From an uncultured Lachnospiraceae bacterium (GTDB lineage: Bacteria; Bacillota; Clostridia; Lachnospirales; Lachnospiraceae), in NCBI GenBank assembly GCA_944375815.1, contig CALWBA010000149.1, forward strand, positions 1 through 47,634: a DNA stretch of 47,634 nucleotides, written 5' to 3'. This document shows, one piece after another, positions 16,794 to 25,753 of the stretch (positions within the stretch are counted from its first letter, which is position 1; every line of letters starts with the position of its first letter). Made by a program: the position numbers and the translations under genes. Under the pieces are notes generated by a model. The model worked only from the letters and a program-made list of their open reading frames with translations. It ran no database searches and was not told the origin of the DNA.

Positions 16794-17996
16794 ATGGGAA
16801 AAGTATTAATTATCGGATGCGGCGGCGTTGCTTCTGTAGCAATTCATAAGTGCTGCCAGAACAGTGAAGTATTTGATGAAATCTGCATTGCAAGCAGAAC
16901 AAAGGAGAAGTGTGACGCTTTAAAGGAAAAGCTTCAGGGAACAACTAAGACAAAGATTACAACTGCAAAGGTGGATGCAAACAGCGTAGATGAGCTGATC
17001 GCCCTGATTGAGAAGGAGAAACCTCAGGTAGTATTAAACCTTGCGCTTCCGTATCAGGATCTGACAATTATGGATGCCTGCCTGGCTACAAAAACACACT
17101 ATGTGGATACGGCAAATTATGAGCCGGAAGACACTGCAAAGTTTGAGTACAGCTGGCAGTGGGCATACCGTGAGAGATTTGAAAAGGCAGGTATCACAGC
17201 GCTTCTGGGAAGCGGATTCGATCCGGGTGTGACGAGCGTATTCTCCGCTTATGCGTTAAAGCATGAGTTTGATGAGATCAATTATATCGATATTCTGGAC
17301 TGCAACGGCGGTGACCACGGATATCCGTTTGCAACGAACTTTAATCCGGAGATCAACATCCGCGAAGTGTCTGCAAAGGGTTCCTACTGGGAGGACGGCC
17401 ACTGGGTTGAGACGGAACCGATGGAGATCAAGCGCGTATACAACTTCGAGGGTGTGGGAGAGAAGGACATGTATCTGCTTCACCATGAGGAGATTGAGAG
17501 TCTTGCGCTCAATATTCCGGGAATTAAGCGTATCCGTTTCTTCATGACATTTGGCCAGAGCTATCTGACACACTTAAAATGTCTTGAAAATGTGGGTATG
17601 ACTTCCATAGAACCGATTATGTTTGAGGGCAAGGAGATCATTCCGCTTCAGTTTTTAAAGGCGGTTCTTCCGGATCCGGCATCTCTTGGCCCGCGCACAG
17701 TTGGAAAGACGAATATCGGATGTATTTTCCAGGGTAAAAAGGATGGAAAAGATAAGACCTACTATCTGTACAATATCTGCGATCATCAGGAGTGCTACAA
17801 GGAGGTAGGCTCTCAGGCAGTATCCTACACGACAGGAGTGCCGGCGATGATCGGTGCAATGATGCTGATGACAGGCACATGGAACAAGCCGGGAGTGCAT
17901 AATATCGAGGAGTTTGATCCGGATCCGTTTATGGATGCTCTGAATAAATGGGGACTCCCATGGAAAGAATCCTTTGATCCGGTTCTGGTGGACTGA
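16794..17996 (+). CDS. Carboxynorspermidine/carboxyspermidine dehydrogenase (saccharopine dehydrogenase fold)
   Basis: A 400-residue NAD(P)-dependent enzyme with a Rossmann motif at the N-terminus (LIIGCGGVAS, 5-14) and the saccharopine-dehydrogenase C-terminal domain. Together with the next gene it matches the pair that condenses a diamine with aspartate semialdehyde and reduces the imine to a carboxy-polyamine. Putrescine gives carboxyspermidine, 1,3-diaminopropane gives carboxynorspermidine and agmatine gives carboxyaminopropylagmatine in the more recently described variant. Which amine is used cannot be read from sequence. Its stop overlaps the next start by one base (TGATG). Confidence 0.85.
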   Translation: MGKVLIIGCGGVASVAIHKCCQNSEVFDEICIASRTKEKCDALKEKLQGTTKTKITTAKVDANSVDELIALIEKEKPQVVLNLALPYQDLTIMDACLATKTHYVDTANYEPEDTAKFEYSWQWAYRERFEKAGITALLGSGFDPGVTSVFSAYALKHEFDEINYIDILDCNGGDHGYPFATNFNPEINIREVSAKGSYWEDGHWVETEPMEIKRVYNFEGVGEKDMYLLHHEEIESLALNIPGIKRIRFFMTFGQSYLTHLKCLENVGMTSIEPIMFEGKEIIPLQFLKAVLPDPASLGPRTVGKTNIGCIFQGKKDGKDKTYYLYNICDHQECYKEVGSQAVSYTTGVPAMIGAMMLMTGTWNKPGVHNIEEFDPDPFMDALNKWGLPWKESFDPVLVD

Positions 17997-19132
17997 TGGG
18001 AATGCAGGATATAGGAGCGCTCAGAACCCCCTACTTTCTGGTGGATGAAAGATGTCTCCTGAGAAATCTGGAAATTTTAAAAGATACTGCGGAGCGGGCA
18101 GGATGTAAGATTCTGCTCGCCCAGAAGGCTTTTTCCATGTATTCTGTATATCCTCTCATGAGAAAATACCTAGCAGGTACCACGGCGAGCGGACTTTATG
18201 AAGCTAAGCTCGGAGCTGAGCATTTCGGCGGAGAGACACACATCTTTTCGCCCGCTTACCGGGAAGATGAATTTGAAGAAATTCTAAAATACGCAGATGA
18301 TCTGGTATTTAACTCTCCGGCACAGGTCAAACGCTTCGGACAGCGTGCAAAGGATGCAGGAAAGTCGATAGGACTTCGCGTGAATCCGGAATGTTCAACG
18401 CAGGACGGTCACGAGATCTATGATCCGTGTGCATTTGGCTCCCGACTGGGAACAACTCTGGCAAATTTTGATGAGAGTATTCTGCCTCTTCTTGACGGGC
18501 TGCATTTCCACACTCTCTGCGAACAGAATTCCGATGCACTTGAAGTCACAGTACAGGCATTTGAGGAGAAATTCGGAAAGTATCTGTATGGAATGAAATG
18601 GCTCAACCTCGGAGGAGGGCATCATATTACGAGAGAGGATTATGATATAGAACGTCTGATCCGTATTGTGAAGCATCTGCGGGAGAAGTATGAGGTAGAT
18701 GTGTATCTCGAACCCGGTGAGGCAGCAGTACTGAATGCAGGATTTCTGGTATCGCGTGTTCTGGAAACTGTCAGCAACGGCATAGATATTGCAATTCTTG
18801 ACACATCAGCTGCGTGCCACATGCCTGATGTGCTGGAGATGCCGTACCGTCCTCCGGTGAAAGACAGCGGACAGCCGAATGAGAAAGCGTATACCTATCG
18901 CCTGGGCGGTCCGACATGCCTGGCAGGAGATGTGATCGGTGATTATTCATTTGATAAGCCTCTTGCAGCAGGGGATCTCGTGATTTTTGAGGATATGGCG
19001 CTGTATACCATGGTAAAGACGAACACTTTCAATGGAATGCCTCTTCCTGGGATTGCATATCGGAATACGGCAGGAGAGATCACTATAGTCAGAACCTTTG
19101 GATATGAGGACTTCCAGATGAGATTGTCCTGA
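17996..19132 (+). CDS. Carboxynorspermidine/carboxyspermidine decarboxylase
   Basis: A 378-residue PLP enzyme of the alanine-racemase-fold decarboxylases. The Schiff-base Lys44 is in LLAQKAFS, and the glycine-rich phosphate loop LNLGGGHH is at about 202-209. The FHTLCEQ and EPGEAAV segments match NspC. It decarboxylates the product of the dehydrogenase to spermidine, norspermidine or aminopropylagmatine. It is the last gene of the polyamine operon, ahead of the terminator at 19264. Confidence 0.9.
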   Translation: MGMQDIGALRTPYFLVDERCLLRNLEILKDTAERAGCKILLAQKAFSMYSVYPLMRKYLAGTTASGLYEAKLGAEHFGGETHIFSPAYREDEFEEILKYADDLVFNSPAQVKRFGQRAKDAGKSIGLRVNPECSTQDGHEIYDPCAFGSRLGTTLANFDESILPLLDGLHFHTLCEQNSDALEVTVQAFEEKFGKYLYGMKWLNLGGGHHITREDYDIERLIRIVKHLREKYEVDVYLEPGEAAVLNAGFLVSRVLETVSNGIDIAILDTSAACHMPDVLEMPYRPPVKDSGQPNEKAYTYRLGGPTCLAGDVIGDYSFDKPLAAGDLVIFEDMALYTMVKTNTFNGMPLPGIAYRNTAGEITIVRTFGYEDFQMRLS

Positions 19133-19263
19133 AAATATAGGGGGTTTACGTTCCGCATACAATGCATGGAAGAAACAGGTTCTCCTTTCGACACGTCTAT
19201 TCGGCGTGCAGTCTTAAATGGAAAAATCTAAAAGATCTACGAGTATTTCATTTTACAGTTATA

Positions 19264-19324
19264 AAAGATCCCCGTAAGGCTCCGCCTATTTGCATAAGCA
19301 GGTGGCCTGGGGATCTTTCCTTTT
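19264..19324 (+). terminator. Terminator of the polyamine operon
   Basis: AAAGATCCCC at 19264-19273 pairs with GGGGATCTTT at 19309-19318, with an inner AGGC/GCCT stem and flanking T-rich sequence. The hairpin is symmetrical enough to serve the convergent esterase gene as well. Confidence 0.85.
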
Positions 19325-19367
19325 TATTTGCAGTGTTTTAGAAATTCTTATTTCGGTTATTCTCTGT

Positions 19368-20255
19368 TCAGCAGAACTTCAGGAAAAAGTCACATTCGTC
19401 CTGGTTGCATTGTTTGCCCGCTTCAGACCGCATATCACAGTGAAATACATGTGGCAGAAGATTTTGGCTATTCCCGTAAAAACGGTAGAGGAAAGGCACG
19501 TTATGTTTGGTAAGGACTGAGGCCATGAGCAGTGCCTGTTCCTTAAGAAAATCTCCGGAAGAGGTCATGAGAAAGACCGGAGGAAAATCCTCTGTGATAT
19601 AAGCTGTCACATTTATAAGATCCATTTCTTTTTTGGTTCCTTTGCCGGGCAGGTAATCTGCCATAAGATCTAGGGGATGATTATCCGAAGATGGCTGGGC
19701 TGCTTCTACCACATAGTCTCCGCAGTTGAGGGATACGGCCTGAAGCACCAAGTCCTGAGGAACCTGGAAGGAATAGTTGCTGGCGTATTCCGGATTAGTA
19801 CAGATCGCACAGTAAAGTCCAAGGGTATTTCCACCAGCAGAATCTCCTACAGCGAAAATATGTCTGGTATCCAGTCCATATTCTGCTTCATGTTCCAATA
19901 CCCAGGAAAATACCAGGTTGGTATCCTCCAGAGGAGCAGGATACTTAAATTCCGGTGCAAGGCGATAGGTAAAGTTTACAACAGCAAACCCCCTTTGGGC
20001 CAGACTCATACAGTAGTACTGGTACCGTTCTTTATCTCCATATACCCAGCCGCCGCCGTGGACACTGACGATTACAGGAAGTTTTTTTCCTTCTTTGTTC
20101 TTGGGCCGGTAAAGGTCCAGAATCTGCCACTTGGGGTCTGTTCCATAGAGAATATCATCATACCGCACGATGTCTTCCGGAGTGGTAAGCCCTGCGTCAC
20201 GGATATCATCCCCTTCTTTAAAACTTTTTCGCACAAAATCACTGACTGCTGACAT
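19368..20255 (-). CDS. Alpha/beta hydrolase, esterase of the hormone-sensitive-lipase type
   Basis: A 295-residue cytoplasmic esterase. The oxyanion-hole motif HGGGW is at 66-70, the nucleophile elbow GDSAGG at 137-142 (Ser139), and a His of the triad lies near the C-terminus. There is no signal peptide. It could remove acetyl or other ester groups from imported oligosaccharides, which would fit the neighbouring hemicellulose genes, but this is context only. A terminator lies between it and the beta-mannosidase gene, so it may have its own promoter or depend on read-through. Confidence 0.82.
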   Translation of the reverse strand: MSAVSDFVRKSFKEGDDIRDAGLTTPEDIVRYDDILYGTDPKWQILDLYRPKNKEGKKLPVIVSVHGGGWVYGDKERYQYYCMSLAQRGFAVVNFTYRLAPEFKYPAPLEDTNLVFSWVLEHEAEYGLDTRHIFAVGDSAGGNTLGLYCAICTNPEYASNYSFQVPQDLVLQAVSLNCGDYVVEAAQPSSDNHPLDLMADYLPGKGTKKEMDLINVTAYITEDFPPVFLMTSSGDFLKEQALLMASVLTKHNVPFLYRFYGNSQNLLPHVFHCDMRSEAGKQCNQDECDFFLKFC

Positions 20256-20287
20256 TTTCTTCCTCCCTTAATCTGAATCCATAATGT

Positions 20288-20337
20288 AAAAAGGAACCCC
20301 GGAAACCCTGCTGCGACTGCCGGGGTCTGCCTTTTTT
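20288..20337 (-). terminator. Terminator of the cellobiose phosphorylase/beta-mannosidase operon
   Basis: ACCCCGG at 20296-20302 pairs with CCGGGGT at 20320-20326, flanked by A and T runs. On the minus strand the T run is the complement of 20288-20292. It sits just after the beta-mannosidase stop codon. Confidence 0.8.
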
Positions 20338-20346
20338 GACTCTTTT

Positions 20347-22836
20347 TTAGTTCCTCCCAATATTATACACGCTGCGTACCTTAAGTCCGATAGGTTTTCC
20401 TCTTAAGATTCGCACGCGTCTCTGACCGCCATTCATATCGAAGTAATTATCCTCCAGGATCAGATTTTCTTCTTCATTAAGGATTTCCACACTTTTGGCA
20501 TAGCTGGAAGCTTTCACCACCAGTTCGTCGCCGTCCACTTCTACCTGAAGCTGAGGATCCGCATAGTGGAAATATTTGGGATAGGAGAAGATTACGGTCC
20601 CAGACGAAAGAACTTCACCATTTTCTTCCACCTGATAGCTCACATACTCGTCAAAGAGGTCTGCATTCGGAAGGAGCACCTTATCCAGCCAGTAAGCAGA
20701 AAGAGGAGCCACTATAATATCTTGATATTCCTCACGGATTACAGAGGCATCTGCCTTTCTTAACGCCCATCTTACAGTGAGATGCTTTTCCTCCAGAGTT
20801 TCATTGGTTACGTTTAAGCGTATAGATTTTTCAAATTCAAAATGCTGACGGTTCATATCTGCAGAGGCAGTCATCCAGTTCTGTTCCTCACAGGAGATCA
20901 TCACCGGGGCAAAGAACCGTTTTGCATAATAGTGGAGGGCTTTCCATCGTCCATAATAATCAATAGAGGACCAGGAAGTAACCGGCCAGCAGTCATTTAA
21001 CTGCCAGTAAACTGCTCCCATACATCTGCCCCGGTTTCTTCGAAAATGTTCCACACCATAGCGGATACCATCGGCCTGGAGAAGCTGAGAAGCATATACC
21101 AGAGAAGAAAAATCATAGGGATACTTATATGTCTGCTGGAGATAATTCATGATCTTTCCGTTAGCGGCATTGTTTCTCTGATGTTTTTCCATGACATAGG
21201 AGAAGATATTCCAGTCCTGAGGATCATCACTGATTCCTTCCTCCACGGTCTTTACGGAAGGGAAGGCTTGGAAGCCAAATTCTGAAAGATAGCGGAAACC
21301 ATATTTTCGATATTCAGAGAAAGGCTTATTTCCATGCCATACCTGCCAGAAATGTACATCTCCCCGGTTTGGATCTTGCGGCTCATCAAAGGATCCTCCT
21401 GAAGATGGACTGGAGGGCCAGTAGAAGGTCACGGGATCGTATTTACGAAGCACCTTGGGAATTATCCGTTCATACATGAACAGATAATCCCGAACTTCGG
21501 AAGGTTTGGAAACCCATTCTCCATCTTTGACAAAGGACTCCATTTCATTGTTGCCGCACCACAGGCCAAGGCTGGCGTGATGGCGGAGTCGTTTGATATT
21601 ATCAATAAATTCCTGAGTAATGTTATCTTCAAATTCTGACGTTAGCTCATAGACTGAACAAGCGAACATAAAGTCTTCCCAGACTACCAGACCCAGTTCA
21701 TCACAGAGATCATAGAATTCATCATCAGGATAGTAACCTCCGCCCCATACGCGGATACTGTTGAAATTAGCCAGTTTTGCGTCTTCCAGGAGACGGCGGC
21801 GTTTCGGGGAGCTGATCCTTCCAAGAAGATGTTCCTCGGGTATATAGTCGCCGCCCATGGCAAAATATTTTATCCCGTTTACCATATGAGCGAAGGACTC
21901 TCCCCACTGATCTTTTTCTACAGACATGGTCATGGTGCGCAGGCCGATCCTGCGGCTCCAACTGTCAAGAATTTCGCCGTTACAAAGAAGTTCTACAGTG
22001 ACCTGATATAAGGGCTGTTCCCCCAGACCATTGGGCCACCAAAGACGGGGGCTGGAAATTATTGCAGATTCCGGACTGTTATCCACGGTAAAGGAAATGC
22101 CGTCGGGATCCGTGATGTGTACTCGATAGATGCAGCCGGCATTTCCTTCGGTGGAAGTCAGCTCCTGAAGGGTCTGTTCTTTTTTCCATTCTTCGGCACT
22201 GTAAAAGGACGGGGCAAAGTGAAGGGTCACTTGGTCCTTCTGATGTTCCTGGGTGATATATACGGAGTCGATCCGGGCTTTACGGATCCCCAACAGGGTC
22301 ACATCCCGGAAGATACCGGCGTCAGGCAGATGTGCGCCCCAGTCCCAGCCATACATATAGTGGGCTTTACGGATATGGCTGAACCCGTCCCAAGCGTCTT
22401 CGGTTCCACGGGTAGGGCATTCGGCAAAGGCATCGGCAGCAGCCTTTAGGGGAGAGTGGAACACTGCTTCCAGTTTGTTTCCTTCTGATTTCAAGATACC
22501 CCTTACAGAAAATTCCCAGGTACGGTGCATATTAATAGTATGCCCCAGCAGGATGCCGTTTAAATAAATGTCCGCCATAGTATCGATGCCGTCAAAGCGG
22601 AGAAGTACCTGATCCTGATCCATAAGCCGGGGATCAGCATTGAATGTTTGGCTGTAAATGAAGTCATGGTCGATCTCATCACGGACAAGATCTTCGTTTG
22701 CTTTCCAGTAAGGCTCCGGTATTTTTTGGTTGGCAGCAAGTACCGTATATACACTGGTTGGGACAGAAGCCTGGAAGGACTCCTGAGAGTCTGCCTTTCT
22801 CAGAGTCCAGCCTGTATTCAGATTTTGTTTGATCAT
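20347..22836 (-). CDS. Beta-mannosidase, glycoside hydrolase family 2
   Basis: An 829-residue GH2 enzyme without signal peptide, hence cytoplasmic. The order is sugar-binding domain (to about 185), immunoglobulin-like domain, TIM barrel (about 320-600) and C-terminal beta domains. The acid/base is Glu431 in GNNEMES and the nucleophile Glu519 in YLSEFGF, both in the sequence context of beta-mannosidases rather than beta-galactosidases. It releases mannose from the non-reducing end of manno-oligosaccharides. It lies 30 bases downstream of the phosphorylase gene, in the same operon, with an AGGAGGT site before the ATG. Confidence 0.9.
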   Translation of the reverse strand: MIKQNLNTGWTLRKADSQESFQASVPTSVYTVLAANQKIPEPYWKANEDLVRDEIDHDFIYSQTFNADPRLMDQDQVLLRFDGIDTMADIYLNGILLGHTINMHRTWEFSVRGILKSEGNKLEAVFHSPLKAAADAFAECPTRGTEDAWDGFSHIRKAHYMYGWDWGAHLPDAGIFRDVTLLGIRKARIDSVYITQEHQKDQVTLHFAPSFYSAEEWKKEQTLQELTSTEGNAGCIYRVHITDPDGISFTVDNSPESAIISSPRLWWPNGLGEQPLYQVTVELLCNGEILDSWSRRIGLRTMTMSVEKDQWGESFAHMVNGIKYFAMGGDYIPEEHLLGRISSPKRRRLLEDAKLANFNSIRVWGGGYYPDDEFYDLCDELGLVVWEDFMFACSVYELTSEFEDNITQEFIDNIKRLRHHASLGLWCGNNEMESFVKDGEWVSKPSEVRDYLFMYERIIPKVLRKYDPVTFYWPSSPSSGGSFDEPQDPNRGDVHFWQVWHGNKPFSEYRKYGFRYLSEFGFQAFPSVKTVEEGISDDPQDWNIFSYVMEKHQRNNAANGKIMNYLQQTYKYPYDFSSLVYASQLLQADGIRYGVEHFRRNRGRCMGAVYWQLNDCWPVTSWSSIDYYGRWKALHYYAKRFFAPVMISCEEQNWMTASADMNRQHFEFEKSIRLNVTNETLEEKHLTVRWALRKADASVIREEYQDIIVAPLSAYWLDKVLLPNADLFDEYVSYQVEENGEVLSSGTVIFSYPKYFHYADPQLQVEVDGDELVVKASSYAKSVEILNEEENLILEDNYFDMNGGQRRVRILRGKPIGLKVRSVYNIGRN

Positions 22837-22866
22837 TTTTTGTACCTCCTGTATGAATTTAAACTT

Positions 22867-25302
22867 TTATCCCATGATCACTTTAACTTCTACCTGGTCT
22901 TTTTCAGGGGAGAAGGGGATCAGACTGCCTTCTACGGCAGTTCCGTCTACGGTCATGGAAGCTATACCTTTTTCCACATGTCCGGGATTGCAAACCTGTA
23001 TATGATAGGTTACCCCTCGGTATTTTCTGGTCACTGTAAAATCTCCGAAATCTGACGGTATGCAGGGATCTATTTTCAATCCCTGGAGAGTAGGCTGTAT
23101 GCCAAGGATATACTGGGAAATGTTTACAAAGGTCCAGGCTGCAGTACCGGTAAGCCAGCTGTTTTTAGCCTCGCCGAAATTAGGAGCATCTTTTCCGGCT
23201 ACCATCTGAGAATATATATATGGTTCAGTACGATGGATATCGCTGATATCCTCCAGAAATGCGGGACAGATCTTCCGGTATACTTCAAAGGCTCTTTCAC
23301 CTCTGCCAAGAATAGCTTCTGAAATGGATACCCATGGATTGTTATGACAGAAGATGCCGGCATTTTCCTTGTAGCCGGGAGGATAAGAGGAAATCTCTCC
23401 CAGGTTAAGGTAATAATGGGTGTAAGCAGGTTGGAGAATTGTAATGCCGTACTTGGTATCCAGGATTTCTTTTACGGAATCCAGAGCTTGGGCTGCTAGC
23501 CCTTCCTTTATTCCTACTCCGGAAAGAGGTAAAAAGCCCTGAGGTTCAATGTAGATCTTACCTTCCTCACATTCATGGGAACCCACCTTTTCGGAATTGG
23601 CATCATAGGCTCTGACAAACCATTTTCCGTCCCAGCCGTATTTAAGAATGGCCTGGTAGACTTTTTCCACTTCCTCAAGAGCATAGGATGCCTCAGATTC
23701 TTTGTTTATCAGTTTGCATAAGTCGGCATATTCGTTTCCGTATTTTACAAACATACCGGCAATAAATACAGATTCTGCCACCGGGCCTTCGCTGGGACCA
23801 AAGGTCTGGAAAGATTCTCCGGGATGTTCAGAATAGCAGTTCAAGTTCAGACAGTCGTTCCAGTCTGCCCGGCCAATGAGAGGCAGTCCATGAGGACCTT
23901 TGTGGGTGACGATAAAGTCAAAGGACCGTTTCAGATGTTCCATAAGGGGAACTGCTGTGGATATATCGTTGTCAAAGGGTACCTGCTCTTTCAGAATAGA
24001 GATATCTCCGGTCTCTCGGATATAGGCGTTGACTGTAGCGATGAGCCACAGGGGATCATCGTTAAAGCCGCTGCCGATATCGGAATTTCCCTTTTTAGTC
24101 AGAGGCTGGTACTGATGATAGGCACTGCCGTCAGGAAACTGGGTGGAAGCAATATCAAGGATGCGTTCTCTTGCTCGTTCTGGGATCAGATGAAGGAATC
24201 CCAAAAGATCCTGACAGGAATCCCGGAATCCCATGCCTCTGCCGATTCCGGATTCATAGTAAGAAGCAGACCGAGACATATTAAAGGTCACCATACACTG
24301 ATACTGGTTCCAGACATTTACCATACGGTTTACCTTATCGTTGGAAGAAGCTACCTGGAAGCTGGACAGCAGTTCTTTCCAGTTCTGGCACAGCTCCTCA
24401 AAGGCCTGGTCTACAGCATTCTCATGAGAGTATTTTTCCAGGAGCTTTCTGGCGCTGGCCTTATTTATCACGTTGGGAGCTTCCCATTTCTCTCCCTGGG
24501 GATTTTCAGCATAGCCAAGAATAAAAATAAAGGTTTTGCTTTCTCCTGGTTCCAGACTTAGGTCCAGCTGATGGGCGGCAATAGGATACCAGCCGCTGGC
24601 TACAGAATCTGTCAGTTCTCCTGCCAACACAGCCTTTGGAGCATCTGCTCCCTGATATACACCCAGAAAAGCATCCCGGCTGGTGTCAAAATGGGTAACA
24701 GGAGCATTGACGCTGCAGAAAGCATAGTGGTTCCTCCGCTCTCTGTATTCGGTCTTATGATAGATGGCAGAACCTTCGATCTCCACTTCTCCAGTGCTTA
24801 AGTTCCTCTGGAAGTTTCTGGAGTCGTCATCTGCGTTCCAGAGACACCATTCTACATATGAGAAAAGCTGAAAATCTTTTTTACGATCAGAACGGTTGGT
24901 AAGGGTAACCTTCTGGATCTGGCAGGGGTCTTTTTTAGGCACAAAGCACAGTATCTGCGCTTGGAGTTCATCTTTTTCCCCGGTAAAACGACTGTAGCCA
25001 AGGCCATGACGGCATTCATAGAAGTCCAGAGGGGTTTTTGTGGGCTGCCAGCCCGGATTCCAGACGGAATCTCCTTCTTTGATATAAAAATAATGTCCAT
25101 TATTGTCATAGGGAACACTGTTATATCGATAACGAGTGATACGGAGAAGCTTTGCATCTTTATAGAAGCAGTAGCCTCCGCAGGTATTAGAAATTAGACG
25201 GAAAAAGCCATTGGTTCCCAGATAATTGATCCAAGGTAAAGGGGTATCTGGGCGTTCAATGACATATTCCATAGAAATGTCATCAAAAAATCCATATTTC
25301 AT
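22867..25302 (-). CDS. Cellobiose phosphorylase, glycoside hydrolase family 94
   Basis: An 811-residue enzyme, the same length as the clostridial cellobiose phosphorylases, which it follows closely from the N-terminus ([17 protein letters not shown]). The catalytic Asp483 is in [10 protein letters not shown], and the [27 protein letters not shown] and KIDPCIP segments match. It phosphorolyses cellobiose to glucose-1-phosphate and glucose, saving one ATP. It is cytoplasmic, so it depends on import of the disaccharide. It is the first gene of the leftward arm, behind a promoter at 25417-25445 and close to LacI-type operators. Confidence 0.95.
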   Translation of the reverse strand: MKYGFFDDISMEYVIERPDTPLPWINYLGTNGFFRLISNTCGGYCFYKDAKLLRITRYRYNSVPYDNNGHYFYIKEGDSVWNPGWQPTKTPLDFYECRHGLGYSRFTGEKDELQAQILCFVPKKDPCQIQKVTLTNRSDRKKDFQLFSYVEWCLWNADDDSRNFQRNLSTGEVEIEGSAIYHKTEYRERRNHYAFCSVNAPVTHFDTSRDAFLGVYQGADAPKAVLAGELTDSVASGWYPIAAHQLDLSLEPGESKTFIFILGYAENPQGEKWEAPNVINKASARKLLEKYSHENAVDQAFEELCQNWKELLSSFQVASSNDKVNRMVNVWNQYQCMVTFNMSRSASYYESGIGRGMGFRDSCQDLLGFLHLIPERARERILDIASTQFPDGSAYHQYQPLTKKGNSDIGSGFNDDPLWLIATVNAYIRETGDISILKEQVPFDNDISTAVPLMEHLKRSFDFIVTHKGPHGLPLIGRADWNDCLNLNCYSEHPGESFQTFGPSEGPVAESVFIAGMFVKYGNEYADLCKLINKESEASYALEEVEKVYQAILKYGWDGKWFVRAYDANSEKVGSHECEEGKIYIEPQGFLPLSGVGIKEGLAAQALDSVKEILDTKYGITILQPAYTHYYLNLGEISSYPPGYKENAGIFCHNNPWVSISEAILGRGERAFEVYRKICPAFLEDISDIHRTEPYIYSQMVAGKDAPNFGEAKNSWLTGTAAWTFVNISQYILGIQPTLQGLKIDPCIPSDFGDFTVTRKYRGVTYHIQVCNPGHVEKGIASMTVDGTAVEGSLIPFSPEKDQVEVKVIMG

Positions 25303-25335
25303 AGTGAAAATCCTCCTGATTATTACACAAATGCC

Positions 25336-25348
25336 GAAAACGATTTAG
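25336..25348. promoter_or_regulatory. LacI-type operator candidate, leader of the phosphorylase gene
   Basis: GAAAACGATTTAG occurs here and, identically, at 25674-25686, about 340 bases away, on either side of the divergent region. The extended sequence CCGAAAACGATTTAGAAAC resembles operators of LacI-family regulators with a central CG. It lies between the minus-strand promoter and the phosphorylase start, where a bound repressor would block elongation. Confidence 0.5.
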
Positions 25349-25416
25349 AAACATGGGCAGAAAATAATCAGTCACTATGTATAGAAAAAATCATCAGCTT
25401 ATTTAATAGCAAGACG

Positions 25417-25445
25417 ATTATAACAAAAAGCATTGTGAATTACAA
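25417..25445 (-). promoter_or_regulatory. Promoter of the phosphorylase/beta-mannosidase operon
   Basis: On the minus strand TTGTAA (complement of 25440-25445), a 17-base spacer and TATAAT (complement of 25417-25422). It is about 115 bases upstream of the phosphorylase ATG. Confidence 0.75.
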
Positions 25446-25494
25446 GATAAAACAAGTAAAAAATAAATAAAATACAGAAATATTCTCGAGGATA

Positions 25495-25515
25495 TTTACG
25501 AAAAGATTTCGTAAA
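25495..25515. promoter_or_regulatory. Palindromic LacI-type operator
   Basis: A perfect inverted repeat TTTACGAAA-AGA-TTTCGTAAA with nine-base arms and a three-base centre. It lies upstream of the leftward promoter and about 260 bases before the lacI start. Its arms resemble the GAAAACGATTTAG sites on both sides, so the same regulator may bind all three and loop the DNA. Confidence 0.65.
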
Positions 25516-25542
25516 AGAAAAAAGAAAAACATAAAAGGAAGG

Positions 25543-25600
25543 TTGACAATTTACCAAAAGTAGTGCAACATATACAAGTGTGAATAAAAAAAGTAGTGCA
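25543..25600 (+). promoter_or_regulatory. Possible lacI promoter with direct repeats
   Basis: TTGACA lies at 25543-25548 but no good -10 hexamer is found at 17 bases; TATACA at 25571-25576 is 22 bases away. AAAAGTAGTGCA occurs at 25556-25567 and again at 25589-25600, exactly 33 bases apart. The second copy is part of AAAGTAGTGCACTTT, an imperfect palindrome. A second regulator or the LacI protein itself might bind here. Confidence 0.4.
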
Positions 25601-25673
25601 CTTTGTCTAGAAAATTACATATTTACGAAACATCATTGCGAAAATTATAGGAAAAACCTAAAATACAACTCAA

Positions 25674-25686
25674 GAAAACGATTTAG
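25674..25686. promoter_or_regulatory. LacI-type operator candidate near the lacI start
   Basis: The second exact copy of GAAAACGATTTAG, here followed by TAAAT. It sits 68 bases before the preferred lacI start and is consistent with autoregulation. Confidence 0.5.
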
Positions 25687-25753
25687 TAAATGCAGAAATT
25701 CAGCAAAATTGTCAGTGGCCAGAGACCAGAGGGGAGAGAGACAAAGACAGATT

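Noticed and set aside
25580..25753. Extended N-terminus of the LacI protein
   Set aside because: The 58 codons are open but low in complexity, contain an operator-like site and precede a family-typical start right before the helix-turn-helix.
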